Shown here: positions 39,301 through 52,609 of the stretch, in pieces
Layout of the letters: each line of letters opens with the position of its first letter
Position numbering within the stretch: position 1 is the stretch's first letter
Assembly: GCA_949987565.1 (NCBI GenBank)
Contig: OX465121.1
Coordinates: 4,594,956-4,658,955 of the forward strand
DNA from: Luidia sarsii
Lineage: Eukaryota > Echinodermata > Asteroidea > Paxillosida > Luidiidae
Reading direction: 5' to 3'
DNA length: 64,000 nt
Translations under genes and position numbers: made by a program
The notes under the pieces: generated by a model
Told to the model about the DNA's origin: nothing
Seen by the model: only the letters and a program-made list of their open reading frames with translations
The model's database searches: none

Positions 39301-42300
39301 CAAAACCATTCAATCTATTTACATGTACCTTCCCACAATGGTAATTTTCATTTGCAACTCCACTCCCTAATATAGGAATTATAAGCCTTATCTACAACAA
39401 GTACACGTGTATCAGTTTACAGCCATCTCAGCCTGGAACTAATGTACACACACTCTGCCACCCAAATCATACATTTTATCGTTCAAACTACGCTGCAGGT
39501 GGACAAAAATCCAATACATTTTCAGAGTAATGTTACAATTTCACATTTCCATGAAAAACATCATAAATTAAGAATGGCAGAAAAAATACAGAGATATCAG
39601 TTCGGCATAAGACAGACGGAGAAAACAAAATGGATCAACAGTTGAGACTTTCAGACATCTACTGAAAATTGTTTGTGGTAAACAAAAACCGAGTTACAAT
39701 GTAACTCTTCAGAGTGGTTGTCAGAATAGTCTCACAGCCAAGGATCCTTCTGGCCAGCGCTAGTTAAGAAAAAAGAATACCGTATTTGAAAGCTGAGAAT
39801 TCAATGCAGATGTGTCCTTGTTTTAATTCGGAAAGTACAAAGGAATCATTTTCGGGTAGAAGGGACACAGTGGAACTGGATAGCTGTTTACATGTACTGT
39901 ACCTTCATGAACTTGGTCAGGTTTCAGGTACCTATTTAGTTTGCTGACCCCTACTAGATGGCCATATACAGTCATCATCTCTGAGCAAACAACGTGCCCC
40001 TTATACACGGCCTCCCCTCCCCCCAAAAAAACCCCAAATGTAACGTCATGTGATTACTCACAATAACCTTTGTGACTGCATGTCCACATGAATGCGATAA
40101 GAGCTTGTGTTTATGTACAGTACATGTATTGTACAAGTACATGTACAGTATGTATACTCAGTTACGCACTGTACAGAACAGTGTACATTTATCACTTAAA
40201 GTTGAAAGGCAAAACTTATGATTGTTAGAAGTGCGATGACCCAATTTCATTGGGAAACAACAAACTGCTGTGTAACTTTTGTGTACATGTACAGTACATG
40301 TATACTATGTACTGTATTCTTCTACATGTACCGGTATGTTTAACTACACATACACTGTACATGTACACGTGTAGAAAGTTCTAAGGTGTACATTTAGTGT
40401 AAATACTTACAGCAATTTTTTTTTTTTGAAAGAGAAAACTCAGAAGATTGGCGGGTCTGATGTTTTGATCCTGTCTGGAGAACTCCATGTACAAATTTGG
40501 ACGAGAATATTCATTAGGCCGTTCTGGGTCACATATCAAAAATTAGGAGGGCCTGACATTTCGATCCTAGCAGGACCTTTCTCTCTGCCTTTGAGAAAGG
40601 GTTCTGCTAGGATCGAAACGTCAGGCTCTTTGTATCCACGCACTCACCTTTCTACCGACGTACACCGGTATTCCGATGATGATGGCTGGGATGGCTATTC
40701 CGGCAATCAGCGCTATGCCCACTGGAGCGCCCACCAGCGTGCCCAGCTGCCACAGAATCTTCTTCTTGCGACTCCATGGCTTCTTGCCCCAGAAGGTGCA
40801 GCCAGAGGGACTGGGGACGAGAGAGGGAAGAGCACAACATACATGTATGAGCACCTCAAACGTTCCCTACAACTCTGGTTTAAAGGCCCTACACAACATT
40901 GGTATCATAGGTCAAAGAATAGCATCCATACGTTGTCTGATCCAACATATGCATGAAATAGCACACCTGTGAACATTTCAGCTCAATCCGCCAACCGAGT
41001 CTCGAGAAAATTGTGAAAACCGATTGCTCAAACAATAATCTGAGAAAGGAAAAAAAAACATCACGTTTTTTGCACCAGCCTGTGAGAGAAGGATGAATTT
41101 GGTTGGATTGTTAAATACTAAATAGCGCCCTCATGAGCTTTGAACTTAACCACCACAGACCTGGGTATAAATAGATGGCTGTCACACAGGTTGTTATTTT
41201 TTAAATAGGCCTAATGTGCCATTTTCAAAACATGCTAAACAATCAGGCTCAACAAATATCAGAGAAATAAATCAATAAGAGTGCACACGAGACAAACCGC
41301 TTGTCTGTGTGGCTTTTGACTTGCTATATGTACATGTACATATTGCTGTGTGCTACCGGTAGGCTCTGTAGAGAACGGCCAATTTGTGGCAAATTGCCGT
41401 AACCAAGGAAACAAGCCCGCCCCCAAACATCATGCATCCTTCTCCTAATGACTACTGCCCCCTACAAGATCTTGAATGTACTTTGCATTAGACCACTTTG
41501 TCACAGTACAGCCCGTTACGACACAAATATTTACATGCACATGTACTGTACAGTATGAGTACTTGTACAATTGTACTGTACATACCCGGTACATGTGTAC
41601 TGTACATGTACATTATGTACACTATACATGTACATGTACCGTACTATTATGTAGTATGTACTCATACGGTAGTGTTTTATGTACAGTACATGTAGGCCTA
41701 GATACCTACTACACGTACATGTTCATGTATGTACACTGTTTCATGGAGTCATTGTACATTTTACGTGTAACTCTCAAAGGAATTCCAAGCACAAACCCTA
41801 CGGAAGTGATCTACTTGTTTTCTACATGTACATGTACAATTGTGTACAATGGCCATTTTCCAGGAACTGCCCACCAAGCCCATCTACTAATGAGTTCCTT
41901 GGGGTCCCCTTTCATAGAGATGATGCCATCTGCTTTGGGGACGTGACGTGCATGAACAATTGCACTATCAAGCTGTGCACGCTGTAACAAGAAATACCAA
42001 TGAGCCAGAGATTGGTAATGTGCCCATGAGCGTTTCTCGAGCACGTGGACAACGTGACAGTCTGTCGCAGTGTCCTGCCAAAGTACGCTGCACACCGTGA
42101 AGGTGCTTACAAATCGCTATAACGAAGGCCGATATACTGAACACTTGGCTCTAATGAGCATGCCTTTTGCCTCCCGATTTTTGTGTACAAAATATGTGGC
42201 CGCAACTGCTATAACGAACGACCGCTATACCAAACAATTTTCATGGATCCCGGGATGTTCATTATAGCGATGTTCAACTGTATATAATCTAACCACATTT

Positions 42301-45300
42301 GTAAACAATTGTGTTCGGAATCATTGATATTTGTTTCCAGCTTAAATTTAGAATGATTCAGAAGGCTTAAAAAATAAATTAAAAAAAATCATTTTTCAGC
42401 TCAGCTTTACTATTTGCATGACTCATAAGTCTAAAAAAACACCAGATTACCGGTATAATTTGTTTAATGAATGTCCTCTGCCCTTTACTTTTTACTTTTT
42501 TAACGATGGCTCAATCTTTGGAATAATTCACTGCACCACGCCATGATAATTTTTTCACGTGGTCCCTAAAATAAGATTGAAAAAATGACAAACGTTTCTG
42601 CCTTCTGCACATGTCATTGTTACATGATGAATAATATTCTGCTGTAATAATAGTTTATTGTACTTCCAAATCATTAGAAATCTTCACTCAAAGTACATCA
42701 ACAAATACAGTACATGTACGGTACAGTACTTGTACAATGTACATGAAGTTTATTACTTGCGAGTAAAGACCATTTCTTACACTACACAACAGTGCGTAAA
42801 CCGTGACATTTTTGTTGTTGCATTTTTCTACTTTCTCAGATTAACATTTGAGCTAAAACCTTCGCAGTATTGCTTTTTTTTTTTATTAGAATGTTTAAAG
42901 GTTTAACACAAACTATGGCAATCCTATTACGTTTACCAATGCTGTATAATGGTATCAAGGGCCTTTCAGAACAGTTTGCATCTCGCCTTTGTCCATCCTC
43001 CGTCATCAGTGTCACACTGGTCTTATCCTCTCCCCCGTTTTGGAAATGACGTCTGTGACATTTTGTCTCTGACAAAAGGTTGCGCTGCGACCGAAATGTC
43101 ACTAGACGGTAGGCACAGCCATACAGGGAAGGGTCCTCATATGTACATGTGTACAATGGCCTCACTTTTAAAACAAAGCAAGACTGGCAATATTATACAG
43201 TGTACATGTACCATAAATGTAAATGAATTTCAGTACCGGTACTTATTCTGCAAGTGGGTAAATAAATAGGCCTAAGACATTGCAGTACAGTTGAACATCG
43301 CTATAACGAACATCCTGGGATCCATGTTTAGTATCGCAGTCATTCGTTACAGCAGTTGTACACAATTTCACAATAGCCAAAGGGCATGTTCGGTATATCA
43401 ACGTTCGTTATTGCGACGTTCCACTGTATTGTACACACATTTTCCTATGTCACATAATCCCAAAATAATTTACATGTCAAACAAACAAATTCAAACAAAA
43501 TAATCTAATCTGTTTTTCCAGCCCTCAATGTTCATATATGAAAACCAATAACAACTGTCTTAAAATGTATTTTGGCCAAATGCTATTCAAGGTGATGCCT
43601 GGTCTGAAAAACAGACGGACATGAAAAAACAACCAACAAGTTTTACAATGTATTTACTGTATACATGTAACAGTATACTAGTACATGTACGTCAGTGTGC
43701 TACACTTTGGCCTCTGTGATTTTGTTTTTGTCTGCAGCAACAAGGCCCCCACCACCATCATCATCATCAATCGTCTGTCTCCAAAAAGCTTCTTGTGTCC
43801 AGCTTGATCATTTTTCATTTGCTGCATCAATTCTGATCATTTTTTTTAGAAAAAAACCCAGATTCCCAAGGTAGATTTCAACAAAGCCTTACGATGCATC
43901 ATAACTCAGTTCATTTTTTAGAACAAAATATTCCAAAGGTGGATTTCACAAAGCCTTACGATGCATAGTAACTCAATTCATTTTTTAGAACAAAATACCG
44001 GTAGTCCTAAGGTGATTTCACAAAGCATCGTAACTCAACTAACAATGTAAAACACGTCGTAATTTTTTTCAATCCCACAATGCATCGGTCCCACTCTGAT
44101 TGACAGGAAGTGCTGTGCTTGTTTATGTCTCCTTGGTGTGCCATCCTCAACGGCACACCCACCATTTGACCACAACTGCTAACCACAATCGATTCACGAT
44201 TTTTTGAGATGCGATTTTTTGTCCTGTGTTGAGGACACAACTCCCCCCCCCCCATTTTTTGTTTTGTTTTTTAATCGTGATTCAAATCACGATTACTTTC
44301 ATAGTGAAAATGGCAATGATACATGTACAGTACATGTATGTGTGCAATGTTTGGCTTTGGCTAAGGCTATGGCTTGTTACCAATGGCTGCGGCACCCAAA
44401 ATTCCAAGGCTCCGCGGCCAACACTGGAAGATAAAATTATATCGCCTAGCAACCGTGCTAAGCTGTCTGGTCAAACTGTCATCACTCCCCAAACACAGAC
44501 AAAGACAAAGACAAGGTTACATTTCAACCCATGTGTGACGCCATATTGCCAAACTACCACAACTCAGCATATTTCCTCTTTCATTTCAACTCCACCAAAA
44601 CAAAAAACAAAAACAAAAAATTGCATTTTTATGAGCAACGCAAATTTTGCCAACATATTGAAAATACCACACAATTAATTGAATTTTGTCTTTAATCTCA
44701 GTGCCATACAGTACACACACACGAGACAAGGCAGGATTTTATGACTTGAGTAAAATTTACTCAAGTCATAAAATCCATTTAATGCTCAATTGCCAATTAA
44801 CTGTCAGTACGTCAATTAGTCATTTAATTGTCAGTACTAAATCATGTCCATTCGAAACACTGGTTTTTTTGCTTTGTTTTTGCTGTTGTTGCTGTTTCGG
44901 TGCTACTAAGCCACGAGTTGCGTGCAATCCCCACCCAGTGCATGGCGCAGAACGTCAGACCAGGGCTTTGTCAAAATCTGGTAGGAGGACGGCAGCTGCG
45001 ATTGAAAGCCAGTGGGTGTTCGGTTACGACGCAATTCGCAGAAGACAGTCTATCCGTATGTAAATCAAATTAGCAAAGTTCAGGAACACTGATACACACA
45101 GATATGTACGTACATTGTGACGTTTTGCCTGATCTATCAAGATTACATCCATACTAATAAACAGATAAATAAAAATACACCCACATGTTAACCAACAATA
45201 CATGTACACGTACACGTACATTGAACACGTGTACATGTACACTTATACAATGCTGAGTACTGACATGGCGGATACACACATACGGTACACGGGTGCTAAT

Positions 45301-48300
45301 TTATTCCCTTGTGGAGACCTACATATACCAGTAAGACAATAGGTTGAATAGGTCTCCTCAGGGAAATTGTAAAGGTGTATACACATTGTTTGTAGGTCTC
45401 CACAAGCTTCTCACGAAACTGATATTCAGAAGAAAAAAAAATCAAAAACAGGAATTTTTTTATGGGTGGAATCTGTTACAAAATGAAATGCTTTATAAGG
45501 GACATACGGTCTAAATTTCTACCTAGGAAAGTGAATTTGGTTGAAATGGGAGCATTTTTTAAAACATTGTTTTTCACTCGGTTGAATACTGCACGATAAC
45601 AAAGCAATGTCTCCACAAGGATACATAAATCGGTATGTGGGTACATACATGTATTTGTGTTGACAAGTGTTTAAGCGCTCTTATGTTTACCCCGACCAGC
45701 TTATCACTAATATCGTATATATTCAATGCCTCATAGTTTTCCCTCTATCCCCAGTCATGCCCGTGGGCAGTGTTATAGCTAGGGTATTTTTAGTGGTGGT
45801 TCAAATTTAACCAACAAGAAGTCGCTCTCGTGAACGAAGCCTCACGATTAGCGACTGCGGTCAAAATGATAGCAACAAAACTTGTATTACATGTACTGTT
45901 AAATTAAATTAATTAATCACATAAAAGTGATTAATTAATTAATCAAATTAACTATACTGCAAGTTTTGTTGTTAGTCATGTACAGTGTATAAATCATTAA
46001 TAAACAAGTAAACTGAACAACAAAACTTGAAGAATAATGTACATGTTTAAATTGACTCTGTGTGCACTCGGTACATGTGCAATGATTAGTAGACTTCCGC
46101 CAGCCCTTACAGTTGTTTTCTAACAAATAAACTAATGTTTATTACAGTTATACTAGCGATGTTTCAAGTATCGCGGTCAACCAAAGTGTATTTTCCAGAA
46201 TTCTAGAAAATTTGAGAAGGATTTTAATTTTTCATTCATTTCTTGAGATATCGGAAGTTGAAATCTTCAAAATCGCTCCGTGCGGCCGCGGTAGATCGAG
46301 CCAAAATGACGGAGAAAAAAAGAGAGTCAAACTAGTGTTTTTCGACCGCCGTCCAAATTTGTCAATTTTACCCTCAACTTGAAGCCTGTATTCTCTGCTT
46401 TTTATTCATACATTTCGTACCACTATCAAAATTAATAACGAAGGGAATAATATTAAACTACGCGGAAACAACATTCGGAGACAAACGATGAAAGTAGCGT
46501 ATTTTAGTTACGACCGATTTCCATTCGCAACGTTACCGAGGTTGGCAAGTCTAGGTGTGGTTTCCGCCTCTAGGTAAAGCCATAGCGACACTACAGGAGC
46601 AGTAGGGCCGAAACCAGCCTACGCGCGGCACATGTGACATGACACAACACGTCTTTGCACACACTGTATACTGCACAGTGCACGTGCACAGCGGCCACAT
46701 GGCTGCATACGCATTACGACTACGATCACGCTGCGCTACTCAAGCCTGATCGGAACGTCCAGAACAAGTATTAGCGAGACGGTTACGCTACAAAAAAGTA
46801 CAATTTATTTTACTACCGAAACTAAACATAAATTGGGGTAATAATGGGGTGAAAATAGTGCCGGTCGGAAGCATTGTTTTTCACCAGGTGTGGTGGACGG
46901 AAATTATCCGTGGTGGTCGGCCCCGTCCACCGCCGACCAGCGTAGCTATAACACTGCCCGTGGGCACATTCTTGTCAACTTGTTCCTCTGTTCATTAGTA
47001 CTCACTGTGATAGTCCTGATAATGGCCAACAAATTGCTAATAATAATCATAAGGGTCCATGTACATCAGTCCTACAGTTCATCAGTCCAGATGGTCAGCT
47101 TGTCTTTGCCGAGGTGGGGGCGCAAGCCACAAGCATTCAACTAAGGGCTGGATAGCTCAAATGGTAAGAGCACTGGTATGCCAAACCAGAGGTCTTGGGT
47201 TCAAATCCCGGTCCCGTTTAAAAAATTTCTTTGCCATTTTTTAATTCCCGCTAAAAATGTGAGACTTACAGTGCTGGTCGGTGTCAATATCATTTCTAAG
47301 GTAGTGAATGCTCAAATGGCTCGATTTCACCTCGCGGGGCGTTCTTTTTTTACCCAGTAGAGGGCGCTCTTTGTTCTCACCTGAGGTAGTGCAGGTCGGA
47401 GATCTCCTTCATGCACAGCCAGCAGAACTCAGCACCACACACCGCGCAGGACATGTGGTTGCAGGAGCCGTCGTCCATCTTGATGATCAGGGCGGTACAC
47501 CGAGGGCATGGCTTGATCTGGTCAGCTGCAGAAGCGCCGGAATGAAAAAACAAAAGCAGAGAAAGTTAAATAATCAGGACATCGACTGAGATCAAAACAA
47601 CAGTTCCTCTAAATTTGTGAGATTTGCTTTTCAGTTATATCAATATCCTCTACCATGTCCACATATACAATGTTTAATGTATACAATGTTCAATAGTTTC
47701 AGAAAGTTTTGAAAATATGATTGGTCATGTGTGATGTCACACGGAAGCAAGTTTTGAAAAGCTATTTTTGTCTTGCAAAGCCCGTGAATTCTAAAGAGGT
47801 AGAATGATCATTTCTTTATTATGAGTTATTTATAGATCTATGAGTAAGTAACCAACAATGTGAACAGGGGGGAGGGAGGGAGGCAGGGACAGAGGGAGGC
47901 AGGGAGGCAGGCAGGTCTTACAAGAAGCTGATCCCTGGCTGTAGGAGCGAGACGTCTTCCTGCGCAGGCCCTGTCGCTGTTGGCGGGCGGCGTCACAGGT
48001 CTGGTCCGGGTGCCACATCTGCTTGCAGTGGTAGCAGAAGAAAGTGCCGCAGCCGGGTCGCTGGCAGGCCAGCTGCGGGCAGTTGGCACAGCCGGCAGCA
48101 ATCACAGCAAACCTGGGCACGCCATTCAAAAGTAACACACCAGCAGCAGCACAATTATTTCAAGTCAAGTGCACGTACACTGTACATGTACATTGTACAT
48201 GTACTACAATGTATGTACTGGATTTTACTACATGTAAGTAGGGTTCTACAGACAGTAGCTACTTGAAGAACCAGCTAATATTCTAAAGGCAGTGCCCAGC

Positions 48301-50552
48301 TACCCATAATTATTAGCAACTTCCATCATCTTTCTGTGTGTGGTGTACAGTACATGTACATGCAGTGCACCCCTACCCCTCCATCCCCAATACACCAACA
48401 CATTTGAATCTAAAATTCAGTGCTGGTTGACACTGTTTTGTATCAAATGCCAAACATGAAACGGAACCCATTCATGCATAGTATACCAAGTACACACTGT
48501 ACATGTATCTGCATGTATGATGTGTTCAGTACATGTACATTGTACAGTACAGTGTACTATTACATGTGTACAAATGTACATGTACATGTATGTACCGGTA
48601 CATTGATACACATGTACTGTAGAACATACATGTACATGTCCATGTACAGTACTGTGAATGCCATACACGTAATTAATAAATGTACTGTAGATAAAACAAA
48701 AAATCAGGTTAACTGGTCTACCTGGTACATACATGTACATGTATGTAGTCAGATTCTTCAGTGTGTAGACATGTTGTCCAGTTGTACCATGTGTAGTGTA
48801 AAAAGTACAGTCTGTAGTACTGTAGAGTACATTCCATTATGTACCGGTACATGTGTAGTTGTGTACTAGTACTGTGTATGTACATTACAAATGCAGATTA
48901 CATTTTACTGTACGGATGTAAAGGAACAGTAGGCCTACACCATGTACATAGTATGTAAATGTGCATCAAATTCAAGGCAGATTGCTTCATTTACAATACA
49001 TGTACATGTACTTAACAAAATGGTGCAGTGAAATATCCTGGTTCCAGTTCCCCAAAGCGAGTTCAAATCAGTTGTGATTACCTAATGTAGTCTACATTTC
49101 ATGTACGCGTACATGTGTTATTCACTTTGTATTTTCCTGCAGGGCATACAGGGAGTTTAGCCTTATCATGACCCCAATCTACATGTTCATGTACATACAC
49201 TGTACATGTACATGTACAATTGTACATGTACATTATGTACAAAAAAAGTCAGGCAAGAGCCAAAGGGATAGCTTTGAAAAGACCAACTTGCATACATACA
49301 TGTACATGTACGTATACGTGTGCACAGTGCACGAATTGGAAAAAGCAATTACTATGCACTGACAGTGTGTAGATGACTACATACATGTATGTCAAAGACA
49401 GAACACTGGAGAAACCCCACAGCTAGGATGGAAATGTCATGCCCTCAAAATGATTAAGATTTGGAAATTCTTGGTAATCTGAAGCCACATTTCCACTGGA
49501 CTCAAATCTAACCGAGACGACGGTTAAATTTCAAATACTTAAATCTTATTGTCGTTCCCAATTGGACTTTTTGAGTAGGGTCAATTTGACCGAGACGATG
49601 CTAACTTAAGGTAACCGAGCTGGTAATATAACGATTCGTGGGGGCACTGCGTCTGACCTTTGAGGTTACAAAATAACATTGATAGCGCGTGAAATAAAAA
49701 CAGTTTGCAAATCTGGCTTAGGCTTCGGCTCCAGCTTCGTCTGTTATTCAAAAGCTGAAACAAAATTAGTTGAAGTTGAAGCTTTGCATTCTTTTTCAAA
49801 AACACAGTATAATGCCTTGTACATGTACTTTAAAATGGATGAATGTAGTGGAGACAAAGACGGAGCCAGAGTCCAAGCCGGGTTTGGGAAACTAAGGGCC
49901 TCGGAAACTGGTTCCCAGCACGAAACATCAGCCTGGCTGTGACTTACCCGCAGTCGGGCGCGGGGCACCAGCGGCAGTCGGAGTCCACCATGAGGAGCCG
50001 GCGTAGGGTGAACTCCTCGTACTTCTCCATGAGGGCTGGGTCCTGTAGCACCAGCTTGATGTCGTTGGGGTGGAGTGGCTCAGCGCACTCAGGGCAGGCG
50101 ATGTTCACCCGGCTCTCGGTGATCTCGATGCGCAGGTACTGGCGCAGGCACTCGCGGCAGGAGCGGTGCTCGCAGGTCATGATGTCCGGGAACTGGCCCT
50201 TAGGCCGCTCCATCAGGCAGAGCGGGCACTCGGCGGCGGCTGCGGTGGCCGCAGCGGCCGGGTTCCCACGTCTGAGGTGGCCGGAGCCGGTCGGGGCAGT
50301 GCCGCTGCCGCCACGCAGCGAGGCGGCCCGTCGGTAGGATTTGGACAGCGGAGCGGCACCACTGGCCCCGCTGTGACCGGCGGCGGCCGCGGCGGCCGCA
50401 ACAGCCGTGTCCAGGCTGCTGCGCCGGGACCGCATGGGCCGCTGCCAGAAGCGCGGGATGAAGCTGGTCTGCTTCTTGCGCTTGGCGGAGTCCGTGGTGG
50501 CCTGCGAGGTGGCCGACTGAATGGAACCCGTGTCTATCTCGGACCCTTTCAT
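33365..50552 (-). CDS. RNF19: RNF19-type RBR E3 ubiquitin ligase (RNF19A/B orthologue), complete
   Basis: Nine minus-strand coding exons: 49948-50552, 47922-48112, 47381-47525, 40648-40810, 36444-36552, 35639-35800, 35067-35268, 34727-34854 and 33365-34242. They join in phase into 860 aa. Order of parts: Ser/Ala-rich N-terminus with poly-Ala runs; RING1 (about 109-157, [19 protein letters not shown]); IBR (about 193-243, [11 protein letters not shown]); RING2 (about 272-305) with the likely catalytic cysteine near 287 in GSCNHM; conserved [14 protein letters not shown]; two hydrophobic segments (about 335-365 and 382-421, the latter with [20 protein letters not shown]); then a long low-complexity tail with a CAG-encoded poly-Ser tract and a Thr/Ala/Pro stretch. 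RBR ligases pass ubiquitin through a RING2 thioester; RNF19 proteins sit in the ER membrane. Start: the ATG at 50550-50552; upstream in-frame codons lack another ATG, so a 5'UTR exon further upstream is likely. Confidence 0.95.
34300..34712. repeat. 19-bp tandem array filling the last RNF19 intron
   Basis: GGGATTGGCAGTTGGGCTT repeats about 21 times. A 19-bp period cycles through the frames, and no stop codon forms in several of them on both strands, which explains the very long spurious open frames here. Confidence 0.92.
36121..36365. repeat. ~85-bp minisatellite, about three copies, RNF19 intron 5
   Basis: Unit contains TCAGCCTTGGCTGGCAGTCT, ACCACCAATAGGGATGG and GCCTTGCTTCAGAC. The same unit is tandem at 59795-60017 in the glucosidase II beta-like gene. 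Confidence 0.82.
36765..37190. repeat. TGTACA-type palindromic microsatellite cluster
   Basis: Repeated GTACATGTAC words, densest at 37075-37180, in an RNF19 intron. Every word is its own reverse complement. Confidence 0.8.
37829..38064. mobile_element. Full hairpin element of the TTTGCAGTGACACCAT family
   Basis: The whole 236 bp is an imperfect inverted repeat: AGAAGGAGTAGGTTTGCAGT at the left mirrors the right end, and GTGTGGTTCTTAAAAGAACC mirrors GGTTCTTTTCAGAACCACAC. The centre holds GAACAGTGTATTCTG. It lies in RNF19 intron 4. Confidence 0.78.
40110..40370. repeat. TGTACA-type palindromic microsatellite cluster
   Basis: Interspersed GTACAGTACATGTA words in RNF19 intron 4. Confidence 0.7.
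40545..40630. mobile_element. GGTCCTGCTAGGATCGAAAC hairpin element adjacent to an RNF19 exon
   Basis: CGATCCTAGCAGGACC and GGTTCTGCTAGGATCGAAAC form the hairpin; it ends only about 20 bp from the donor of exon 4 (exon edge 40648). Confidence 0.65.
40911..41010. repeat. Dispersed repeat, second copy
   Basis: Nearly identical to 12298-12400. Confidence 0.7.
41530..41840. repeat. TGTACA-type palindromic microsatellite cluster
   Basis: Dense GTACATGTAC and TACAGTACATG words in RNF19 intron 3. Confidence 0.75.
42110..42280. mobile_element. Pogo/Tigger-like MITE, left end degraded
   Basis: Right end GATGTTCAACTG followed by TA; inside are ATCGCTATAACGAAGG and CTATAACGAACGACC. Compare the intact copy at 43288-43426. 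Confidence 0.55.
42668..42960. repeat. Dispersed repeat, second copy of the 21235-21470 sequence
   Basis: Shares AATCTTCACTCAAA, TTTCTTACACTACA and TTTGAGCTAAAACCTTCGCA; it has gained TGTACA words at 42710-42745. Confidence 0.65.
43288..43426. mobile_element. Pogo/Tigger-like MITE with TA target duplication
   Basis: Left end CAGTTGAACATCGCTATAAC; right end, reversed, CAGTGGAACGTCGCAATAAC. TA flanks both ends. The 139-bp length, CAGT termini and TA duplication are the signature of pogo-family non-autonomous elements. Confidence 0.85.
44734..44776. repeat. Perfect 43-bp palindrome
   Basis: Two 21-bp arms beginning GGATTTTATGACTTGAGT are exact reverse complements around a single A. It lies in RNF19 intron 3; no element ends are evident. 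Confidence 0.9.
45758..46968. mobile_element. ~1.2-kb element with inverted ends TGCCCRYGGGCAGTGTTATA
   Basis: The left end GGGCAGTGTTATAGCTAGGG is matched inverted at the right end, GCGTAGCTATAACACTGCCC. The interior is G+C-rich near 46600-46760 and has no transposase. Target duplications were not recognised. Confidence 0.6.
47148..47245 (+). mobile_element. SINE family B copy, best preserved
   Basis: TGGATAGCTCAAATGGTAAG (A-box region), CACTGGTATGCCAAACCAG, GGTCTTGGGTTCAAATCCCG (B box), then the tail AATTTCTTTGCCATTTTTTA. The acceptor stem does not pair, so it is not a tRNA gene. Confidence 0.7.
48165..48900. repeat. TGTACA-type palindromic microsatellite cluster
   Basis: Broken runs of GTACATGTACA over about 700 bp in RNF19 intron 1. 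Confidence 0.75.
49705..49902. mobile_element. Copy of the GGCTTAGGCTTCGGCTC inverted-repeat element in RNF19 intron 1
   Basis: Left GGCTTAGGCTTCGGCTCCAG and right AAGCCGGGTTTGGGAAAC are inverted; the interior TTATTCAAAAGCTGAAAC matches 56116-56358. It ends about 45 bp from the exon edge at 49948. Confidence 0.6.
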
Positions 50553-51399
50553 GGCTAGGATCCTAATTTTCTTTATTTTTCTCGACAAATGACAAATATT
50601 TTATTCCTAAAAAAAAAATACCCCCTCCTAAAAAAAAAAAAAAATCAAAACCAATTGATTTTTTACATACTGAATTTGATTACGTAGTCACTGACTGACG
50701 TAATGCTCCTTAGACAAAGTTTACATGCATATGACACAAGCCAGTATATTTATTCTGGGCCTGGAGGATGCAAGAGTTCCAATCTGATCCTTTATCAGAA
50801 AACAGTAGCACCAATGGGAAAAACAAAACAAAATTGGAACCAGGAATGCTCACTCACAGAGTTGGTTGCCAAAAAAACTAGCCCAGAAAAATGTTTAGAA
50901 GCAAATTACATTAACAAACCAAAAAACCCAGCCGGCAATTTACAACGACAGAACACACAAGTGTCAGTGTTTCATTTTGAGACGACACAATGGACGAGAG
51001 CTGAGACGTCGACATTCTAGAAGTATTGGACAGCTATGAAGTATGTGTGACGACAACACGAAGGGTTTGGTCTTTCACAGTCAGCAGGCACTTCCTGGAT
51101 ATGGTTTGGTAGAGTAGGTCCTACGGGACGGAAAACAAAGCGCACCATTGGAACCACACACTCTGCAATGAGACACAAAAGGAAAGGGAACTAGCATTAG
51201 GTCACTGACTGAGAATGTACAACTACAAAGTCAATTTAGGAATATGGAATGCCCATGAACATGTACACACTGGAACACTAATCTCAAGCATTATATATTC
51301 AAGGGTCGGCATTTTTTTTCAAGGGGTTGCATATTATACACATGTGTCGCTACCTGAGTATCTAGGAATGACTTCCTGACATACTCAATGTGCATGGAC

Positions 51400-52170
51400 T
51401 TGTACGTGTGCATGACTGCAAGTACGTATACACATACATGTACATGTGTACACTGTGCATAGTCCTGTTCATACCAGTCAGCCAGTACATACTGTACATG
51501 TACATAGTTTGTATATAGTTTGTAGGCTTGGGCGGTTTTGGAAAGATCAAAACCTAAAAACTGCATCCAAGGCAAAACCGGAAAAAAATTAAAAACCAAA
51601 AAACCACACAAGGCTAGTTATATTGTACTACATGTACACATACATGTATAGTACTACATGTACAATATGTAGATCTCCATTCTTGTTCAAATATGTAATG
51701 TACATGTACCAGTTTCACAGTAACTGTACAAACATGTACTCACTAACTGGTACTACAGTGAACAATGTACATGTACAGTAGGTACAGTGTACAGTACATG
51801 TACATACACGTGTACATGTACACCATGTACCAGGGTACGCACAGTAGGGCCAAGAGTATTATCCAGACAAAATTCCAAACGAGGAGGTCAGGTCAGTTTG
51901 CAAGTCCCTTTTTTTGGTCAATTTGATTAAATACATGTACTCCTTAAATTCAAAAACAGTATAATCCATGTACCGGTACAAGTTTACAAGCTGGTCGTGG
52001 ATCGCATTATGCATGTACATGCAGGCCACGTGCATATTACTGTATATTAATTTAGTACTTGTACGTGTATATCATTATATGCACATGCTGACATGCAAAC
52101 ATACATGTACATGTACATACTGTATGCTAGTCAATATAAACTACATGTACATACATTTAGTACAGTACAT
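51400..52170. repeat. TGTACA-type palindromic microsatellite cluster
   Basis: Scattered runs, e.g. 51760-51830, made of GTACATGTAC words. Confidence 0.7.
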
Positions 52171-52609
52171 TGTGTACAGGGAGCAAGGTGCCCACTGCAA
52201 AGGATTGGTCCATGACTTAATATGAGGAAGGTGCATTCCCCATAACACGAAAAAGTGTGATCATTACACTTTTCCATTTTTGAAAATCAATTCTTTAAAG
52301 TATGTGAAATTGTGAATGCCAAAATCTCATAATAAATGCTTTGCAAGTCATACACTTACATGTACATACTTTGCACAAATGTAAATATGGAACTAGAACT
52401 ACTGGTACTACAATGTACATGTACAGAGTAGGTGTACACTCATCCCCCCTTCTTCCTCCATGCTCATACTGTAATGTAATCTTTGTAGGGTAGAACTAGA
52501 AGGCCAGACCCCAGACTTAACACATATCTTACCCTATAGATACATTGTATACCTGTAAACAGGGGCCCAGATTGTCTGTCCCTCTGATATTGGGCTCTGA
52601 CCATGACTA

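Noticed and set aside
47148..47220. tRNA gene
   Set aside because: A and B boxes and an anticodon-like loop are present, but the acceptor stem does not pair and the sequence belongs to a SINE family with seven other copies here.
50553..50588. In-frame N-terminal extension of RNF19 by twelve residues
   Set aside because: The extension begins with TTG, not ATG; the first ATG is at 50550-50552.
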